Notes: a model not told the origin generated them from the sequence alone. A stretch of 64,000 nt of DNA from an uncultured Aquimarina sp. (GCF_947492965.1 NZ_CANLOZ010000001.1:806001-870000); one strand, 5' to 3'; shown: positions 46,308-55,442, counted from the first letter of the stretch. Translations and numbers: made by a program.

Positions 46308-47375
46308 TTAATATAAAAGTATCCCCAAATCTTCCCAATTATCATCTTCAGACACCGTATACTCGAAATCAAAAATTCTGGAAGTTTCGTTTTGCATTTG
46401 ATGTAGCTTTTCGGTTACTTTTTCTAAATTATCTACATAGATATCAGTTTTAAAGCCTTTGTATTTAGTTTCAAAACCTCTATCTGCTTTTTTTATAATT
46501 ACTATATGCGCTACACATACTTCTCGAAGTTTTTCTTTAAAATATGCTTCGACATCATTAAAACGCATTGTTCGTAAATCAACTTCTTCCGACTGAATGA
46601 CAAAATGATATTTACAAAAACTTCTAAATTTATAGAAAGCATAACTAATATCGGTCCAGCAAAGTTTGCTTACTTCTGGATTAGACAAGGTATACATTGC
46701 TATATCCTTCTCAGGATAAATGATGGTATGATTGTTTTTGATAATATCCCAATTTACTTTTAAATCGTCGTTAATAACTTCTGTGATTCTTCCAAAACCT
46801 ATACGATGTTTGCCTTCACAAAATTCGAAACAAACATTTTTACATAACTTTCCTTTAAATACCTCTTTATTTACAATAGAAATCTTGGTCATCACCTCTT
46901 TTTCTCCTGGCTGAACGGTGTCTTGATTTACATAGATTTGTTGCCCAGTAGTTATATGATCTGGATATTCATTAAATTTTATATGAGGTCGATAGCCCGA
47001 TGTTACTGCGGTTTTTCTGCCACCTTCATTAGGATGGAAAAACTTCAATTCGGCGATGAAATCATTAGTAGAAAAAACAGAGGTATCTTTTATCCTGAAA
47101 GAAATATGTTTGAGGCCAAAGATCTGAAAATCATGTATAATCCAATCTTTATGTTCAACACTCCAATTATACGCATCCAGTTTTTCTGTGATATTATCCA
47201 ATAATTCCCCAATAACAAAATTATTGACCAGATCCTCGAATTCGGTTAGAATACTTAGTAATTCAGTATCAAAAGAATGAGAAAGTATGATTCCTTGTAC
47301 TAGGTTATCCGTACGGCTTTCTACTTTAATTTCTGCCATCTGTTGTTTCGTTATATCCTGGATGATTAACTTCAT
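46308..47375 (-). CDS. Three-part protein containing an EF-Tu domain III-like module
   Basis: The 355-residue cytoplasmic protein divides in three. Residues 1-100 are an unrecognised alpha/beta part (EFEDLVNNFVIGELLDNI, FGLKHISFRI). Residues 105-202 follow EF-Tu domain III in order: FIAELKFF, EGGR at 117-120, GYRP at 127-130, TG at 143-144, PGE at 156-158 and EGKHRIGFGRITEV at 187-200. Residues 210-355 are another unknown domain ending FEYTVSEDDNWEDLGILLY. No GTPase domain is present, so it is not an elongation factor. In domain III of EF-Tu these residues form the barrel that touches tRNA and EF-Ts. The stop overlaps nothing; the start overlaps the lipoprotein gene upstream by four bases. 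Confidence 0.75.
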   Translation of the reverse strand: MKLIIQDITKQQMAEIKVESRTDNLVQGIILSHSFDTELLSILTEFEDLVNNFVIGELLDNITEKLDAYNWSVEHKDWIIHDFQIFGLKHISFRIKDTSVFSTNDFIAELKFFHPNEGGRKTAVTSGYRPHIKFNEYPDHITTGQQIYVNQDTVQPGEKEVMTKISIVNKEVFKGKLCKNVCFEFCEGKHRIGFGRITEVINDDLKVNWDIIKNNHTIIYPEKDIAMYTLSNPEVSKLCWTDISYAFYKFRSFCKYHFVIQSEEVDLRTMRFNDVEAYFKEKLREVCVAHIVIIKKADRGFETKYKGFKTDIYVDNLEKVTEKLHQMQNETSRIFDFEYTVSEDDNWEDLGILLY

Positions 47376-48652
47376 TTCTTACAAAACGTTGATGCATATG
47401 ATTTTAATTTTTCTTGCATGTCTTCGTGTAAGATCTCTATGCTAAAGTTCTTTGTTCCTTCTAATTTGATCATAGTTTTATCTATAGATTCATCACAGGT
47501 ATAGATATAGGTTTCATAATATTCATTAGATAATTGTTCGTTTACAAACATTTCTACTTTAAAGGTTATCTTACCACTATCTGGATTGGATACTATTTGG
47601 TGTTCAGAATAGATCATGGCACAACCAGAACCACAAGAAATAACAAAGGAATTGTTGGTTTTTTTAGAAGATATTAAATTAATATTCTGGTCATTATAAG
47701 AAAACGTATCGGTATACATATTTTCTTTTACACTTCCTCTTCGTGTATTGATGCCTGTAAATTGATAAGCTATCTTTATGATTTGCTCTGTTCTATCTGT
47801 AGTTATATAAATCTCATCAAAAGTTGTTTGTATGGTTGCGGTATTTGGAATTGTTGGACAGCTTTGTAATTTTTTTAATGCTAAGGTATCTGTTGAAAAC
47901 CATGTCCTCAAAAATCCAAGATGTTTCTCTGAACATTGATATCCTAGTTTTAACTGAGTTAATAATTTACAGTTAAGATTACTTCTGTCTTCATTTGCTT
48001 TTCCATCCCATTCGCATTCATTTCCAATAAAGGTTGTAACATAGCCCAAAGCAGCTCTTTCGGGTTCGGTAATCCTCCCAAGATATTCATCGTTTAAAAC
48101 AATGGTGTTGATGTCCGTTTCTAGCGCTTCATCATACAATGTTTCTCTCCATAAAACTTTTATTTTTTGATTGGTGAATTGTTCAGCATTGATTTTTTTG
48201 AATGAGATCAAAAATGGTTTTGTGTAGGTGATTTCGGGATCTCCTGCTTCTTCTAGGATTTTTAGTTCCCATTGGATTTCTAATGTATCTCCTGTAGCTA
48301 GTTGAGAAATACCATCAATAGTGTAGTATATGTCTATCGTATCCTTATTCTTCTCTGCTAAAAAATACCAGTAATCATAATTATCGTCAAAGCTTATAAA
48401 ACGAATTGTATCAGTATAGGTTTTACCTAATTCAAGATGTTCGTTAGGTCTCAGTTTACTGGATAAGAGGGTAAGCTTATCTTCTTTGTTTTCTGGTTGA
48501 TAATTGGTCAAGCTGTCATTTTTTGTTTGTTTTTTTGTTAGCTCTGGATTAGTGATGTTTTTTTCGGAAGTTTCGGAATTGTCTTTGCAGGCATTTAGAC
48601 AGATACTCAAAGCAACGATGATAGGAAAAAGTATTTGTAATTTTATGTTCAT
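47372..48652 (-). CDS. Lipoprotein of unknown function
   Basis: A 426-residue protein with a lipoprotein signal (hydrophobic 5-20, lipobox LNAC, C22), then a polar linker rich in Asn, Lys and Glu (about 23-65) and a large body with several Cys (GNECEWDG, SCGSGCAMIYSEH). It should be anchored in a membrane facing the periplasm or the outside. No family recognised. Its end overlaps the EF-Tu-like gene by four bases. Confidence 0.7.
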   Translation of the reverse strand: MNIKLQILFPIIVALSICLNACKDNSETSEKNITNPELTKKQTKNDSLTNYQPENKEDKLTLLSSKLRPNEHLELGKTYTDTIRFISFDDNYDYWYFLAEKNKDTIDIYYTIDGISQLATGDTLEIQWELKILEEAGDPEITYTKPFLISFKKINAEQFTNQKIKVLWRETLYDEALETDINTIVLNDEYLGRITEPERAALGYVTTFIGNECEWDGKANEDRSNLNCKLLTQLKLGYQCSEKHLGFLRTWFSTDTLALKKLQSCPTIPNTATIQTTFDEIYITTDRTEQIIKIAYQFTGINTRRGSVKENMYTDTFSYNDQNINLISSKKTNNSFVISCGSGCAMIYSEHQIVSNPDSGKITFKVEMFVNEQLSNEYYETYIYTCDESIDKTMIKLEGTKNFSIEILHEDMQEKLKSYASTFCKK

Positions 48653-48658
48653 GCTTCT

Positions 48659-49033
48659 TTATTTATATCCATAGATTTTTAATTCAGCTTTGGATGTTTC
48701 ATATTCAAATAGCTTCCCTTCTTGAAGCTTTTGTTCTAATTCTTCAATATTTTGAAATTCAGTTTTTAATGAAATTAATATCCATTCAATTTCTTTCAAT
48801 TCAAACACACCCCAATATTCTTCTATGTATTTTTCTTTAATCAAATTATTAGGGTTAGGTATAGAGAGTGTTCTGATTTCCGCATCTAAAAGTAGTTTCA
48901 CTTTGGACTCAAATTGAAAATTTATACCCTTCAATATAGCAAATAAAGCTTTCCATTTTGTGGTATTCATAAAGCTTGCTTTATGAGCAAGTTCTTTTTC
49001 TAATTTTTGTCGATGTTTTTCAGCTTTAGACAT
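48659..49033 (-). CDS. DUF6678-like protein, copy 2
   Basis: A 124-residue cytoplasmic protein starting MSKAEKHRQKLEKELAHKAS, with MNTTKWKALFAILKGINFQF (about 22-41) and the tip LKIYGYK. The MNxTKW pattern and the IYGYK end match the gene at 38720-39229, so these are diverged paralogues about 10 kb apart in the same array. From memory the family is DUF6678; its function is unknown. Confidence 0.72.
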   Translation of the reverse strand: MSKAEKHRQKLEKELAHKASFMNTTKWKALFAILKGINFQFESKVKLLLDAEIRTLSIPNPNNLIKEKYIEEYWGVFELKEIEWILISLKTEFQNIEELEQKLQEGKLFEYETSKAELKIYGYK

Positions 49034-49084
49034 TTTAAATTATTTAAAAGATTTCTCTTATTCGAAATAACCGATATCCTAATT

Positions 49085-50065
49085 CTATTTTATTTTCCCC
49101 TTAAAATATCCAGGCATGGTTTCTAAGCCCAGAGCTCTTGCATTCTTATAAATAAATGCGGTTTCGCTAATCCAATAAAACTCATTAAAATAACAAGTTT
49201 CATAATCCCAATAAAAGTCTACCAAGTAGACAAATTCTCCATTTATCTTTTTCTGAAAGAAGTAGTTTATACATTCTTGTCCATCATAAGATCCATTTAA
49301 ACGAAAGTTTTTTTGAGGGGAGTGATGTATATATTCAGGGTTTCCTGCGGTGATATATGTTTCTCCTGTTTTAATTGAAAAAGACATATCCATTGAATGT
49401 CCTCCTTCTAAAACCAAAATACCATATTCGGGATAGTATCCACTTGAATCTGGTGAAAAATAATATTCTTCGCTATAACTTTCATTCATTAGTAACTTTT
49501 GCCCATTGTCAATAATTATGCTTTTAATTTGATCTTCTCTTTTGTAGTCTTCATTCTTAAATTGAGATACCCATTCTACTCGATTTTTTAATAACATCTT
49601 AATCGAATCTAAATCATTAATTTTGTTAGGTTTTTCGATTTGTTTCGATACTTTTTTCTTTAAATCATTATACTGCGCTTCACTTATTGAAGAGATGGTA
49701 ATTGCGTCTTTATTTTTGAATGGTTGTAAATACCCATCAAAGACATATCCTTCTTTTGTATCGATGTCGGTCTCCTTAAAAACTATATATGGATAGTTTC
49801 TGTACTTTATTTTAACCCATTTTCCAGTGATTTCTATGCCATTATCCATAATGGTCATTTCTTTATTGGTATCTGCTATTTTCTCTATTACAACTCCATA
49901 CGGAATCTTAGCCACTTTTTTTGCATATAAATTATCTTCGGAGCGTACATTTAATCCATTTTTTGCAGTGACGAAAAAATCGTTTTGTGCATTCCCGCTC
50001 ACATAAGTTAATATGCATATGGTTATCGTAAATACTCTTATAAATATCATTTTATCTAATAACAT
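49085..50065 (-). CDS. Secreted SH3b-domain protein
   Basis: A 326-residue protein with a signal peptide (IFIRVFTITICILTYVSGNA, then Q) followed by a bacterial SH3 domain at about 28-115: VTAKNGLNVRSEDNLYAKKV, IPYGVVIEKIAD, GKWVKIKYRN, EGYVFDGYL. The rest (about 120-326) is unrecognised. SH3b domains often bind peptidoglycan or peptides. The ATG at 50065 is one base after the stop upstream; the ATG at 50050 would give a cleaner signal peptide. Confidence 0.78.
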   Translation of the reverse strand: MLLDKMIFIRVFTITICILTYVSGNAQNDFFVTAKNGLNVRSEDNLYAKKVAKIPYGVVIEKIADTNKEMTIMDNGIEITGKWVKIKYRNYPYIVFKETDIDTKEGYVFDGYLQPFKNKDAITISSISEAQYNDLKKKVSKQIEKPNKINDLDSIKMLLKNRVEWVSQFKNEDYKREDQIKSIIIDNGQKLLMNESYSEEYYFSPDSSGYYPEYGILVLEGGHSMDMSFSIKTGETYITAGNPEYIHHSPQKNFRLNGSYDGQECINYFFQKKINGEFVYLVDFYWDYETCYFNEFYWISETAFIYKNARALGLETMPGYFKGKIK

Positions 50066-50066
50066 A

Positions 50067-50498
50067 TCATTCTTTGTAAAACGAATCGATCAAGTCGAAC
50101 ATTTCTTGTCTGGTTGGATCTTCTGGAAATTTTTTGTCTAAAATTTCATGGAAAAATTTTTTGTAATCAATAACTAGTTGGTTAAAATCTTCTTTCGTTA
50201 ATTGATCAAAATCTTCCACACTATCAGGAAATGCTCGTGACAAAATTTGATCATAAATATCTTCTTCTGGCATATGTTTTTGCCAATCGTCTCCTGTGTT
50301 TTCCCAAATACTAACCAATCCTAATAGACGTAAGGGATCACCTCCTGCAAATTGCCTTGTACCTTTAATAGCCCAAAAATCAAAATTCTCTTCATCGGCA
50401 TGTGGAAGCACAAATATTTTATAGCCTTTGGATTTTACGATGCTTAGTGCCAAATTATATGTATTCATAGCATCTGCTATTCTGCAACCTTTTTCCAT
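50067..50498 (-). CDS. Unknown cytoplasmic protein
   Basis: A 143-residue protein with an N-terminal helix (IADAMNTYNLALSIVKSKGY), a conserved-looking core (ENFDFWAIKGTRQFAGGDPL, then RLLGLVSIWENTGDDW) and helical end (DPTRQEMFDLIDSFYKE). The aromatic and PLRLLGL pattern looks like a defined family but I cannot name it. Confidence 0.65.
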   Translation of the reverse strand: MEKGCRIADAMNTYNLALSIVKSKGYKIFVLPHADEENFDFWAIKGTRQFAGGDPLRLLGLVSIWENTGDDWQKHMPEEDIYDQILSRAFPDSVEDFDQLTKEDFNQLVIDYKKFFHEILDKKFPEDPTRQEMFDLIDSFYKE

Positions 50499-50524
50499 TA
50501 TTAGTTATTTAATCCTGTTTGCTA

Positions 50525-50899
50525 TTAACATTGTACTTCACCTGTTTTTAGATTAATTGTTCGTGCTTTTGCATAGGATACTTCCATGTTTTCAAGATCC
50601 CAAGTTACATCTATACTAAAAAGTAATACAGAACAATTTTCGTTGTCACTACTTTTCCCAATGATATTGCCTTTGGCATCTTTTAAGACAACAGTAACTT
50701 CAGAACTTGTGCCACCATCGCCAGGCATGGTAGATGAAAAAATATTCGGTTCTTTAGTAATAATTAATTGATACTTCCGATCAGGACTGTAATATGTTCT
50801 AACTTCTTTTAACGCTCTATATTGGTTATAGATCAGCCAAGCCGCAGTAAGCAACAAAAAGATCACTAAGAATGGAAGATTCTTCTTATTTGTTTTCAT
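50525..50899 (-). CDS. Membrane-anchored unknown protein
   Basis: A 124-residue protein with one N-terminal membrane segment (about 8-24, LPFLVIFLLLTAAWLIY) and a periplasmic-type strand-rich body (YYSPDRKYQLIITKEPNIFS, SSEVTVVLKDAKGNIIGKSS). The SPDRKYQL pattern is common in small anchored proteins of unknown role. The start overlaps the gene upstream by 14 bases. Confidence 0.65.
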   Translation of the reverse strand: MKTNKKNLPFLVIFLLLTAAWLIYNQYRALKEVRTYYSPDRKYQLIITKEPNIFSSTMPGDGGTSSEVTVVLKDAKGNIIGKSSDNENCSVLLFSIDVTWDLENMEVSYAKARTINLKTGEVQC

Positions 50900-51260
50900 A
50901 ATACTCGAAAGACTCTTTAAGGTTATGTTTTTTTATAATTTCCTTTTCCCAAGAAAGGTACTCCTCTTTAAAATCATTGAAATCACTTGGGATTCCTTTT
51001 AACCAATACATATGACCATATAGACAATTCATAGCCCAATGGTATTCTAATTCATGTCCTAAAAGCTCTACTTCAGTGCGAGATTGAGGAGCTTTTTTTA
51101 AAAAAGAAGCATATAATTTTTCCTGAGCTTCGGCATACGTAACTTTTCCATATTGTACCATAATATGTTTAATCAGTTCGCAGAAAGAGTAATGGTTAAA
51201 GATTACAATCTCTTCCTCATCTTCAAATCTCAAGTTATCCTTTGGATGTTCCGATTTCAT
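50886..51260 (-). CDS. Unknown helical protein
   Basis: A 124-residue cytoplasmic, mostly helical protein (IVIFNHYSFCELIKHIMVQY, EAQEKLYASFLKKAPQSRTE, HELEYHWAMNCLYGHMYWLK). No family recognised. Overlaps its neighbours on both sides by 14 and 4 bases, which supports a single message. Confidence 0.62.
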   Translation of the reverse strand: MKSEHPKDNLRFEDEEEIVIFNHYSFCELIKHIMVQYGKVTYAEAQEKLYASFLKKAPQSRTEVELLGHELEYHWAMNCLYGHMYWLKGIPSDFNDFKEEYLSWEKEIIKKHNLKESFEYYENK

Positions 51261-51712
51261 AATGCTGCCGCTTCTTTAAAAATGTACGCTACTACTTTTC
51301 CGTTTTGGTGTGTAATGTTTCCTATGATATTTTCATCTTTTAGTTTTAATTGTAATTGGTTTGCATATGTGTTTTCTATTTCCTTTGCAATAAAATCCAC
51401 TTGTATAGCACCATTAGATGCTAGTTTCCAATTATAGGTTCCTATTTTGTGATGAGATTCTTTATTACAAGAGGAGATTTCCATTTGGATTATATGTATT
51501 TGTGTTTCTTCAAATCTCAGTACTAAATAGATTTCACTTCCAGCGCAAGGATTATCATCTGGAGTTTCTTCATAGATACCACCAACTTTTGCGATCAATT
51601 TTTTATGTAAATGATTTTTCATTTTCTGGGAAAATCCAAAAGAAAAACATAGGCCTAATAACATGGTTAAGAGGAAGTTTTTATTTTTCGTAATAGTATA
51701 CAATAGATTCAT
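51257..51712 (-). CDS. Secreted small protein of unknown function
   Basis: A 151-residue protein with a signal peptide (NFLLTMLLGLCFSFGFSQ) and a compact beta-rich body with two Cys (NPCAGSEIYLVLRF and ISSCNKESHHKIGTYNWKLA). The pattern of a secreted lipocalin-like small barrel fits, but that is a guess. I chose the ATG at 51712; the frame is open to 51760, which would overlap the gene upstream and bury the signal peptide. Confidence 0.68.
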   Translation of the reverse strand: MNLLYTITKNKNFLLTMLLGLCFSFGFSQKMKNHLHKKLIAKVGGIYEETPDDNPCAGSEIYLVLRFEETQIHIIQMEISSCNKESHHKIGTYNWKLASNGAIQVDFIAKEIENTYANQLQLKLKDENIIGNITHQNGKVVAYIFKEAAAL

Positions 51713-51731
51713 TTTTCTTGTTGATATTGTT

Positions 51732-52025
51732 TTAGTATAATTCGATTTCCCAATCCTCATATGGAGGTGCTACTTTGAAATTAGGATCACAATAGGATCG
51801 AATATAGTCTGCGGCTCTTTTTTCAGCATATTTTGCGTTCAGTACATTGCCTTCTGAATCTAATTCAATGACATTAGCAAATATGGCATATGCTTGTTCT
51901 ATAGCGCTTGGTTCTTCTCCGTATAATTTAAGGTAATCAATATCTTTCAATTGATAATGCGTACCGCTTGCCATAAAATAAGCAAAGGTTCGTAAGGCTC
52001 CGCTAAAGGATTCACTTAACTTCAT
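51732..52025 (-). CDS. Small conserved protein (possibly DUF7677)
   Basis: A 97-residue cytoplasmic protein: SGALRTFAYFMASGTHYQLK, PSAIEQAYAIFANVIELDSE, AADYIRSYCDPNFKVAPP and a final EDWEIELY. The even distribution of aromatic and Ala residues looks like a well-conserved small family; DUF7677 comes to mind but is not verified. The start overlaps the lipoprotein gene by four bases. Confidence 0.66.
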   Translation of the reverse strand: MKLSESFSGALRTFAYFMASGTHYQLKDIDYLKLYGEEPSAIEQAYAIFANVIELDSEGNVLNAKYAEKRAADYIRSYCDPNFKVAPPYEDWEIELY

Positions 52026-53341
52026 CTTTTAATTTCTTTATAGATTTTTCCATCAAATTTTAGAATCACATCTTTCTGAGAAAGAATGGAATCAATTGGA
52101 TTGCATTCTCCGTTTTTATCTTCGGCAAAAATGCGTTGTGTATTTTTAGTTTTAATTACTAAATCAAAAAGCTCATTAGTTGTAACGTTGTCAACAACCA
52201 ATGAATTATCGATTATACTGAATTCAGCATTGCATGCATTAAGATTGACTTCTCCGATACTTTCGTAAATGGTATAATTATCTAATATTTTTTGGATACC
52301 AAACTCATCTTTCATGAAAAGAGATAATGTGGAGGTATTATAAGGATTTGGTTGTGATTGTGTTCTGTGTTTTAGAATTACACCAAAAGCACTTTTTGAT
52401 TCAGATAACCTGTAGTTTGTAGTATCTATAGAAATACCATCAATAAATACAGCATCCGAAAACCAGCCATTTGTTTTTGAACTTTCAGAGAATTTTTTGA
52501 TAACCTTACCATTTTTAGGGTTTACAATAACAATATGACTATTTAATCCATACGCTTCATCGTCATCATCGTATTCTTCAGCAAGCTCAGATAACACCAT
52601 AATAAGCTCGTTAATACTAGCGGAACTAATTTTCGTTCCTTCTAAATGCACTCTAGTTTTTTCTAATCCTAATTGTTGTACTACTTTTTCAAAAAGTTCA
52701 GATTCTTGTGATGTTGTATTAATTGAGTCTGTTATTACTGGTTTAATGTTCCCATTTTCAGTTATTTCAAAAACTTCGATGGTTTCTTTCTTTTCATCCA
52801 TCCAATCTATATAGGTGGTAGTGATGATGTTGTTTTCAATTTTTGACTTTCTTTGAAAAACTCCTTCAGCAGTTTCATGATAAGCGATTACTTTAGCATC
52901 TATGATGTTTCCATCTATATTATAATTAATGAGCTGCGATTCCATTTCATTTTCTCCCTTAAAAATGACAATCACTGCCGAGTAAAATTCTTCTGAAAAT
53001 TCTAGTTTGTAAGAAGGAGTAGCTTTATAATTATATCCTTCTTTATAAAAATTAGGATATATTTTCTCGAGTTGTAAAGCCGTTACTTCTTCTTTAGTGT
53101 AAATCTTGAAATCATCCTTATAGCTGTCAAAGGTTGTACTATCAACAATGGGTGTTTTTCTGATAGATAAATTTTTGATAATGCTATGGAAAGTGGGATC
53201 TGTAAATGATTTTTGTATAGTTGTTATGGGGACTTTTTCCACGAGTGTGTCTTTAACTTCACTCTCGGTTTTTGTTTTTTCTTTTGGTTCATCCGTACAA
53301 CCTAATATTAGAAATATGAATAGTATATAAATAGTTTTCAT
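52022..53341 (-). CDS. Lipoprotein of unknown function
   Basis: A 439-residue protein with lipobox LILGC (C15) followed by TDEPKEK. An acidic run straight after the lipid Cys resembles the export signal that sends lipoproteins to the cell surface in Bacteroidota, so surface exposure is possible. The body has two parts joined by VFEITENGNIKPVITDSINT and ends FDGKIYKEIKR. No family recognised. Confidence 0.7.
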   Translation of the reverse strand: MKTIYILFIFLILGCTDEPKEKTKTESEVKDTLVEKVPITTIQKSFTDPTFHSIIKNLSIRKTPIVDSTTFDSYKDDFKIYTKEEVTALQLEKIYPNFYKEGYNYKATPSYKLEFSEEFYSAVIVIFKGENEMESQLINYNIDGNIIDAKVIAYHETAEGVFQRKSKIENNIITTTYIDWMDEKKETIEVFEITENGNIKPVITDSINTTSQESELFEKVVQQLGLEKTRVHLEGTKISSASINELIMVLSELAEEYDDDDEAYGLNSHIVIVNPKNGKVIKKFSESSKTNGWFSDAVFIDGISIDTTNYRLSESKSAFGVILKHRTQSQPNPYNTSTLSLFMKDEFGIQKILDNYTIYESIGEVNLNACNAEFSIIDNSLVVDNVTTNELFDLVIKTKNTQRIFAEDKNGECNPIDSILSQKDVILKFDGKIYKEIKR

Positions 53342-53402
53342 CGTATATGGTTGTTTACTGAATTGGTTTCTTTTGCTTTTATTTAAATTACATTTTTATT
53401 CT

Positions 53403-53984
53403 CTAGAAATTATATTTTATGATATCGGTTTTCAATACATATCCATTCTCATAATAATCTAGCTTCCCACAAATGCTTGTATTCGTGTTTTTACAATCTG
53501 TCATTGTAAATATCGCAAGTTTGTATTGCGGATACATGGATAAATCTTCAACGATCATACCTCCAAGATCTTCTTCATTATCTATGAAATATGCTGTTCC
53601 AGAATCTCCAAAAGCTAGAGGATTCCAATTTTTATAGTATGTATAAAAACGCAAGGAATACTGAAAACTATCTTTAAAATCTGCTTTTTGGTGATGTTCT
53701 ATTAAATTTTGTTTCACAATTTTTTTTATAGCCTTGTGTAAACTATCTTTTTCTTCAACAGCGTGTTTTACCAAATATAAATCTGGATATACTTTAGATT
53801 GAATAAATTCCATGTTCACAAAAAACATTCGATGGATAACAAAACTTAGGCATATGAATAGAACTATCGATGATATTATGGTTACTCTTAGTTTTTTTGC
53901 AAAACACCATTTTAATAATCGATACACTAAAAACAGAGATGTCATGATTAGTGCGATCACAAATAAAATTAGTATTATTTCCAT
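53403..53984 (-). CDS. Membrane protein of unknown function with two N-terminal membrane segments
   Basis: A 193-residue protein with hydrophobic segments at 2-24 (EIILILFVIALIMTSLFLVY) and 35-50 (VTIISSIVLFICLSFV), then a soluble, likely periplasmic domain with paired Cys (TDCKNTNTSICGKL). No family recognised. Followed upstream by a 61-base gap, one of the largest in the array. Confidence 0.66.
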   Translation of the reverse strand: MEIILILFVIALIMTSLFLVYRLLKWCFAKKLRVTIISSIVLFICLSFVIHRMFFVNMEFIQSKVYPDLYLVKHAVEEKDSLHKAIKKIVKQNLIEHHQKADFKDSFQYSLRFYTYYKNWNPLAFGDSGTAYFIDNEEDLGGMIVEDLSMYPQYKLAIFTMTDCKNTNTSICGKLDYYENGYVLKTDIIKYNF

Positions 53985-54000
53985 CTGATGCTTCTTTGTT

Positions 54001-54363
54001 TTAGTGCTTTTTCGCTTTATTCTGATCTAATACTAAGGTTTCGATTTTATCTGCTATTTCTAGTCTGTTTTTGCTTTCAAAAGAAAATTCTGGAATTAAA
54101 TTTCCTGGTACTTTTTCAGTTATTTTCTTTTTAGTATTGTACTTCTCAATAAGTTGATAAACTTCCAAAATATAGCTGCCATTAAGATCACCTTTTGGAT
54201 GCCATATCAACTCTATGTTTTTATTAGTTTGTGTATTAGAAATTGATAATAAAGTTGAACTCGAAAACTCATGCAAACAATTTTCTTCATTAATATCTTG
54301 CTCGTAAAACAAATTCCAATGTACTTTCCATCCTGCTGGGATTCTTAGAGGTTGTAATTTCAT
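54001..54363 (-). CDS. Unknown cytoplasmic protein, immunity-like
   Basis: A 120-residue protein beginning MKLQPLRIPAGWKVHWNLFY, a pattern (IPxGW then N-x-Y/F) I recall from small proteins of toxin-immunity loci. The rest is strand-rich (NIELIWHPKGDLNGSYILEV) with a helical end. The ATG at 54363 is preferred; an in-frame ATG at 54402 would overlap the upstream gene by 29 bases. Confidence 0.66.
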   Translation of the reverse strand: MKLQPLRIPAGWKVHWNLFYEQDINEENCLHEFSSSTLLSISNTQTNKNIELIWHPKGDLNGSYILEVYQLIEKYNTKKKITEKVPGNLIPEFSFESKNRLEIADKIETLVLDQNKAKKH

Positions 54364-54373
54364 ATCACTATTT

Positions 54374-54619
54374 TTAATCCCAAACACGCATCGAAAGTCC
54401 ACAATAACCAGTGGCTATATCTAAAATATCATCGGCTCCATCCTGGATAGATAGGTTGTCAGGATTTTTTGTTTTTATTTGGTTTAATAATGCTACAACT
54501 TTGTTTTGTGTTCCTCCATTATTTTTATAATTCATCAAAATATCACGAACTTCTTGTGTAAAAGCATTCCCTTGTTTAATATGTTCCAAGAGTATTTTTT
54601 TAAGTTGTTCTGTATTCAT
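54374..54619 (-). CDS. Small unknown protein, immunity-like
   Basis: An 81-residue helical cytoplasmic protein (TEQLKKILLEHIKQGNAFTQ, NKVVALLNQIKTKNPDNLSI) ending in an acidic patch DGADDILDIATGYCGLSMRV then W. Acidic, helical and small, it has the look of a nuclease-toxin immunity protein. No family confirmed. Confidence 0.62.
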   Translation of the reverse strand: MNTEQLKKILLEHIKQGNAFTQEVRDILMNYKNNGGTQNKVVALLNQIKTKNPDNLSIQDGADDILDIATGYCGLSMRVWD

Positions 54620-54623
54620 TTTT

Positions 54624-54965
54624 TTAGATGATATCTATTACTTTTTCTAATAAAAAGTGGGTACCTGCCACAATTGCTGTGATAAAAAAGAGTAATACCA
54701 CTCGAACTAACTGAGCGTTCTTGTTATTTTGTAACTTCCCTTTTAGATAAAAAACATCTAACAGGATGAAAAAGAGTGCTATAACGATACCCACAGCAAG
54801 TCCTACATAAAATAATCCTAAGTTATAGAAGATGTATAGTATATATCCTATTCCTTCTTTTGCAATGTTAAAAGGTCCAACAAGAATTCTCATATAACAA
54901 ATACCTAACATTATGGATATAATTGTCCAAAAAATGTATGCTATTATTTGTTTAAATATCTTCAT
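54624..54965 (-). CDS. Small integral membrane protein with three membrane segments
   Basis: A 113-residue protein with hydrophobic segments at about 8-28, 41-72 (ILYIFYNLGLFYVGLAVGIV) and 87-105 (VRVVLLFFITAIVAGTHFLL). Unknown function. Four bases from the next gene in the array. Confidence 0.66.
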   Translation of the reverse strand: MKIFKQIIAYIFWTIISIMLGICYMRILVGPFNIAKEGIGYILYIFYNLGLFYVGLAVGIVIALFFILLDVFYLKGKLQNNKNAQLVRVVLLFFITAIVAGTHFLLEKVIDII

Positions 54966-55042
54966 TAATTGATGTATAGGTAATTTTTCAATCTTTTGTA
55001 AAAACGATTTAATAATTGCACATTATTATAAGTTAATCTAGG

Positions 55043-55429
55043 TTAAGTTATTACTTTACATACAATTGTTTGCAGTTCTTCAAAAACCTTTTTCTGAGAA
55101 GGAGCAAGAATGATATCTTTTATTTTTCCCGTCAGTATTTCGATAATATCTCTTCTTACTTTCACACTTTTTCCAAAATATGCGTGCATCATTTTGTTTG
55201 GTATAATATAGTTAATTTTAACTTCATTAGTGTTTGTTAAGTAGAGTTTAATAGCATGCATTGCACTTTTTTTGATTACAATGCATTGCGCCATTTGTCC
55301 ATTTGAATCTCTCCGTACTTCCCAAGAGTCATATTCTTTAGTAGCACTAAGTGTGGATATCGTCTTTATAACTTCATACAAAGCATCTAAAGAAATGTAT
55401 TCGTTTTTGGTTGTAATTATTTTTTCCAT
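55043..55429 (-). CDS. Unknown cytoplasmic protein
   Basis: A 128-residue basic protein with an N-terminal helix (YISLDALYEVIKTISTLSAT), central strands (MAQCIVIKKSAMHAIKLYLT) and a basic end (RRDIIEILTGKIKDIILAPS). Unrecognised. It is 77 bases from the next array gene, so a promoter may lie in that gap, though I see no clean -7 box. Confidence 0.62.
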   Translation of the reverse strand: MEKIITTKNEYISLDALYEVIKTISTLSATKEYDSWEVRRDSNGQMAQCIVIKKSAMHAIKLYLTNTNEVKINYIIPNKMMHAYFGKSVKVRRDIIEILTGKIKDIILAPSQKKVFEELQTIVCKVIT

Positions 55430-55442
55430 TTTTAAGTTTATT

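Noticed and set aside
46308..47375. Calling the EF-Tu-like gene a translation factor
   Set aside because: No G-domain motifs (P-loop, DxxG, NKxD) are present; only domain III is similar.
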